Shown one piece after another: positions 61,798 through 64,000 of a stretch of DNA of 64,000 nt (the first letter of the stretch is position 1; every line of letters starts with the position of its first letter). The stretch lies in the NCBI GenBank assembly GCA_046329195.1, contig JAXLVB010000001.1, positions 1,550,001 to 1,614,000 of the forward strand. The letters run 5' to 3'. Below the pieces are notes generated by a model. It was given only the letters and a program-made list of their open reading frames with translations, made no database searches and was not told the DNA's origin. The DNA comes from JAXLVB01 sp046329195. GTDB taxonomy: Bacteria; Bacteroidota; Bacteroidia; Cytophagales; Spirosomataceae. The position numbers were made by a program, and so were the translations under genes.

Positions 61798-62721
61798 ATG
61801 CGGTTTTTATTACTCCTCTGTCTTCTCTCGCCCAGCCTCAGCTTCGCCCAAATTGATTCTACTAAAACCGTTGAGTCGGTTTTGAACGACACCACTACGA
61901 AAGCATGGGAAATATCGCTCAATTTGGGCGTTAATCTGTCGCATACGATGCAGGTAAATAGCAAGCCCAACGCAGGCAAAGAGGGTTTTTCGACGACTAA
62001 TAACCTTGATTTGGGGCTGAATTATTCCAAAAAAAATGTACTTGTTACCAACGAGTTTCACTGGCAGTTTTCGCTGTATCGGTCTGGTATCAAGGCTCTT
62101 ACACAAAAAACAGCCGATGAGTTGATAAGTCTGCACGATTTTTCGGTAGGCTTAACCCACCATAACACCTGGGGCATCAACCTCATCGCCAAGAGCAATA
62201 CGGGTATTTTTAGTACTTTCAAAGATGGTTTTTTTAGAGACACCACGGGACAAAACCTCGTGCAGGGTTTCTTGAATCCTTACGAATTTGTACTTTCGCC
62301 GGGCGTTAAGTGGCAGCCAACCAAGTACCTACGCATATCGGCATCGCCTTACACGATTCGGTTTTATGGACTCATTGACCAAAAAATCGCCAATACAGGC
62401 CTATACACCACCGACAAGCAAAGCAATGGTATTGACTTTGTAAGATCGATCGTGGAACGTCAAAGTGCAGAACTAAATATTTGGTATGACCGAAAAGTAA
62501 AAAAATGGCTACAAATGCAGTATCGTTTGGGCATAAAATCGAGCTATGCCGAGACTGTTCTGAACAATGGCACAATGGACGGCTTGTTCATTACCAAACT
62601 CAAATTGATTGGCAACATTTACCTCACTCATCGAGCTACCTTGCGGGGTACATTCGAGCAAAAGCCGTTCAAACCTATTTATAGTCAGGTAATTACATTG
62701 AGTTATGCCATAACCTTCTAA
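61798..62721 (+). CDS. Outer-membrane beta-barrel-like protein (DUF3078-like)
   Basis: A 307-residue protein with a signal peptide (1-17). Alternating hydrophobic strands from about 35 to the C-terminus (ISLNLGVNLSHTM, NLDLGLNYSKKN, EFHWQFSLYRSG; last strand QVITLSYAITF with terminal Phe) indicate an outer-membrane barrel. The first strands resemble DUF3078 proteins of Bacteroidota, but I am not certain of the family. The function is unknown. It lies 69 bases before the next secreted-protein gene in the same direction. Confidence 0.65.
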   Translation: MRFLLLLCLLSPSLSFAQIDSTKTVESVLNDTTTKAWEISLNLGVNLSHTMQVNSKPNAGKEGFSTTNNLDLGLNYSKKNVLVTNEFHWQFSLYRSGIKALTQKTADELISLHDFSVGLTHHNTWGINLIAKSNTGIFSTFKDGFFRDTTGQNLVQGFLNPYEFVLSPGVKWQPTKYLRISASPYTIRFYGLIDQKIANTGLYTTDKQSNGIDFVRSIVERQSAELNIWYDRKVKKWLQMQYRLGIKSSYAETVLNNGTMDGLFITKLKLIGNIYLTHRATLRGTFEQKPFKPIYSQVITLSYAITF

Positions 62722-62790
62722 AAAAAACGCCAATCGTCATTACAAACAGTAGACTTACACGTATAAAGAATAAAAAAACCAATAAATCAA

Positions 62791-63696
62791 ATGAAAAATA
62801 ACACACAAATTTTGTTGTGGATAGCCTTGGCTTTTTCCCTGAGTGGAAAAGCCCAAATTACACCTAACTCCATCAAATACGCCAAAATAGATTTTGGAGC
62901 GGGTGATGCCAAAACAGCCGCTATCGAAGCTATAGAGAAAGCACGCTCTCCTCAATCGGCCAATGCTTTTTACAAAATTATAAATCAAAAAATTGTTTTT
63001 TATTATATCGGGCAGTACCCCCAAAGTACAGGTTTTAATGCGGCTGATTTTATTGATAAATGCGACCGTGAACGGGCTATTGCAACGACTAGTATTCAGG
63101 AAGATAAATTATTTCCGAATGATAGGGCTGGCCTCGAAACGGCACATGGCTTGGGAGTAATAAAAGCCGATTTATGGAATCATAGCCGAAAAGAAATAAC
63201 GGTCGATGGTATCAAAACCCTAATTATTACCACCAATAAGGTAGTGGTAGGGCCATTTGCCAACAATTACCGCTTCGATTTTCCAGGAAGAGGTAATACC
63301 AATCCCTCCAAAAATACCTACAAATGGCAAACTCTTGGAGATAGCAAAGCCTATTTGATTGAGCAAACGCTCAATGCAAACCCTGCGGCTTCGTTAGAGA
63401 AAATTTGGACAGAGGGCGAGTCGGCAGTTGTGAAAGTAGGAATGATGAATCCTCCTACAACGCCACTCAATATAGGTGAAACTCAGGTAAATGTGTCGGG
63501 TTATCAGAAATTGGGCTTTATTAACTTGGGAATGATATCCACCTCAAAACCAGAATTAGGAAAATTCTATTACGTGAAATGTAAATTTGTGGGTGTTCCT
63601 GAAACATTTGTCTATAAAATTTTATTTTTTGCAGGAGAACATGGTGAGCATAAACAGCCCGATGGATCCAGAATAGGCCTTGACCCTCAACCATAA
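62791..63696 (+). CDS. Secreted protein of unknown function
   Basis: A 301-residue protein with signal peptide 1-22 (GKAQ). It has no recognised domain. Visible features: an acidic/helical N-terminal part (AKTAAIEAIEKARSPQSA), GLGVIKADLWNHSRKEI in the middle, and a beta-rich C-terminus with KLGFINLGMIS and a late HGEHKQPDGS. It is probably periplasmic. Its neighbours are a barrel protein upstream and a TPR-like protein downstream, all exported, so an envelope role is likely. Confidence 0.65.
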   Translation: MKNNTQILLWIALAFSLSGKAQITPNSIKYAKIDFGAGDAKTAAIEAIEKARSPQSANAFYKIINQKIVFYYIGQYPQSTGFNAADFIDKCDRERAIATTSIQEDKLFPNDRAGLETAHGLGVIKADLWNHSRKEITVDGIKTLIITTNKVVVGPFANNYRFDFPGRGNTNPSKNTYKWQTLGDSKAYLIEQTLNANPAASLEKIWTEGESAVVKVGMMNPPTTPLNIGETQVNVSGYQKLGFINLGMISTSKPELGKFYYVKCKFVGVPETFVYKILFFAGEHGEHKQPDGSRIGLDPQP

Positions 63697-63752
63697 TGCT
63701 GAAAACCATGGGTAATGTTATAGAAGGCGTTGATGCCCATTGATGGCGAAAC

Positions 63753-63771
63753 GGGCGTATGCTATACGCCC
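63753..63771. repeat. REP-like palindrome
   Basis: GGGCGTAT-GCT-ATACGCCC is a perfect 8-bp palindrome with a 3-base loop. Imperfect copies of the same motif occur inside the two 155-bp direct repeats (52841-52860 and 56354-56373). Confidence 0.75.
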
Positions 63772-63856
63772 CTACAAGGTGCTGGGCATAAAATAGACCG
63801 AGGCAATGTATCTACCCACTTGTGCAAAATCAACCCTTTTGATACACGACCAAACC

Positions 63857-64000
63857 ATGAAGATATTCTCAAGCCTAATTGTTGTGTTGGCAAGCATTCA
63901 TTGGCTTCAAGCCCAGCAAAGCTACCTCCATCAGGCCCGTCAATTGAATAGTGAGGGAACGGCTCTTTTTTTGGCAGGCGATTATCCAACTGCACAAAAG
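63857..64000 (+). CDS. Secreted, probably TPR-containing protein (3' end beyond window)
   Basis: The frame is open from ATG 63857 to the window edge (48 codons). It begins with a signal peptide (MKIFSSLIVVLASIHWLQAQ) and continues QSYLHQARQLNSEGTALFLAG and DYPTAQK (shown in parts). The pattern G-x-x-x-F-x-x-G-D-Y-x-x-A fits a tetratricopeptide repeat. CHAT-type or other TPR proteins are possible; the rest of the gene is outside the window. Confidence 0.6.
   Translation, partial: MKIFSSLIVVLASIHWLQAQQSYLHQARQLNSEGTALFLAGDYPTAQK

Noticed and set aside
63730..63951. 73-codon plus-strand frame and a 77-codon minus-strand frame at the right end
   Set aside because: They overlap the start of a convincing signal-peptide protein (ATG 63857) in another frame and contain the REP palindrome; treated as shadows.
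1..64000. tRNA, rRNA, CRISPR arrays, intact IS elements or phage genes
   Set aside because: No cloverleaf-like or conserved rRNA segments, no regularly spaced short repeats, and no transposase or integrase motifs were found by reading; the repeated units present are the ones listed separately. A tRNAscan/Infernal run would settle the RNA genes.

Overview
This window is a chromosomal segment of a Bacteroidota bacterium, most likely an environmental member of the Cytophagales (Runella/Dyadobacter/Spirosoma-like; the genus cannot be fixed from sequence alone). The indications are a TonB-dependent receptor with an STN and a carboxypeptidase-like N-terminal domain next to a DUF4249 lipoprotein, a type IX secretion sorting domain, LytS/LytTR two-component pairs with the NPHFLFN-type kinase box, TAnnTTTG-like promoter boxes, many start sites without a clear Shine-Dalgarno, a CarB without the C-terminal regulatory domain, and many secreted hydrolases. 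No rRNA, tRNA, CRISPR array or intact transposase was seen.

Layout. 1-4935: an incomplete FAD-linked oxidase, an acyl-CoA synthetase, and a divergent two-subunit molybdenum hydroxylase (2Fe-2S plus molybdopterin subunits). 4983-20391: a long minus-strand catabolic block rich in secreted esterases. A probable seven-gene operon (sugar isomerase-like, alpha/beta hydrolase, MFS transporter, alpha/beta hydrolase, carboxylesterase, amidohydrolase, carboxylesterase; 18010 down to 9139) ends at a hairpin. ThuA, GH42 beta-galactosidase and a second isomerase follow and end at a perfect bidirectional terminator, and a third carboxylesterase lies upstream beside a broken HNH endonuclease gene. 20715-23318: an ApbE flavin transferase with a DUF4266 lipoprotein and a DUF3570 barrel protein. 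23370-32587: housekeeping and small genes (Zn-ribbon, SSB, HAD phosphatase, NTF2-like, DUF3237, YceI), a LytS/LytTR pair, galactokinase plus mutarotase, DUF486.

32861-48663 is a signalling and surface region: DUF4249 lipoprotein, TonB receptor, a LytTR regulator, then an AT-rich island with one large T9SS-sorted secreted protein and three tandem PKD lipoprotein paralogs. The island lies exactly between the regulator and its likely kinase. A sulfatase and a second LytTR system with two tandem kinases follow; the distal kinase has lost its ATP-binding glycine box.

48823-52649 holds an SDR, a glycosyltransferase, YbaB and a sugar-lactone-oxidase-like enzyme. 52834-56501 is the most striking accessory element: two 155-bp direct repeats (one mismatch) enclose an AT-rich cassette. 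It contains a 56-codon peptide gene, a perfect 15-bp hairpin, an ABC ATPase with a lantibiotic-immunity/BcrA-like Glu in place of the Q-loop Gln, two membrane subunits and a membrane-anchored CGSC thioredoxin-like protein, followed by a MITE-like inverted repeat and an ADP-ribosyltransferase-like remnant. I read it as a candidate peptide production/immunity or envelope-defence cassette; this is inference. 57143-64000: carB, four small secreted proteins or barrel proteins of unknown function (two sharing a 56-bp leader), and the start of a probable TPR protein.
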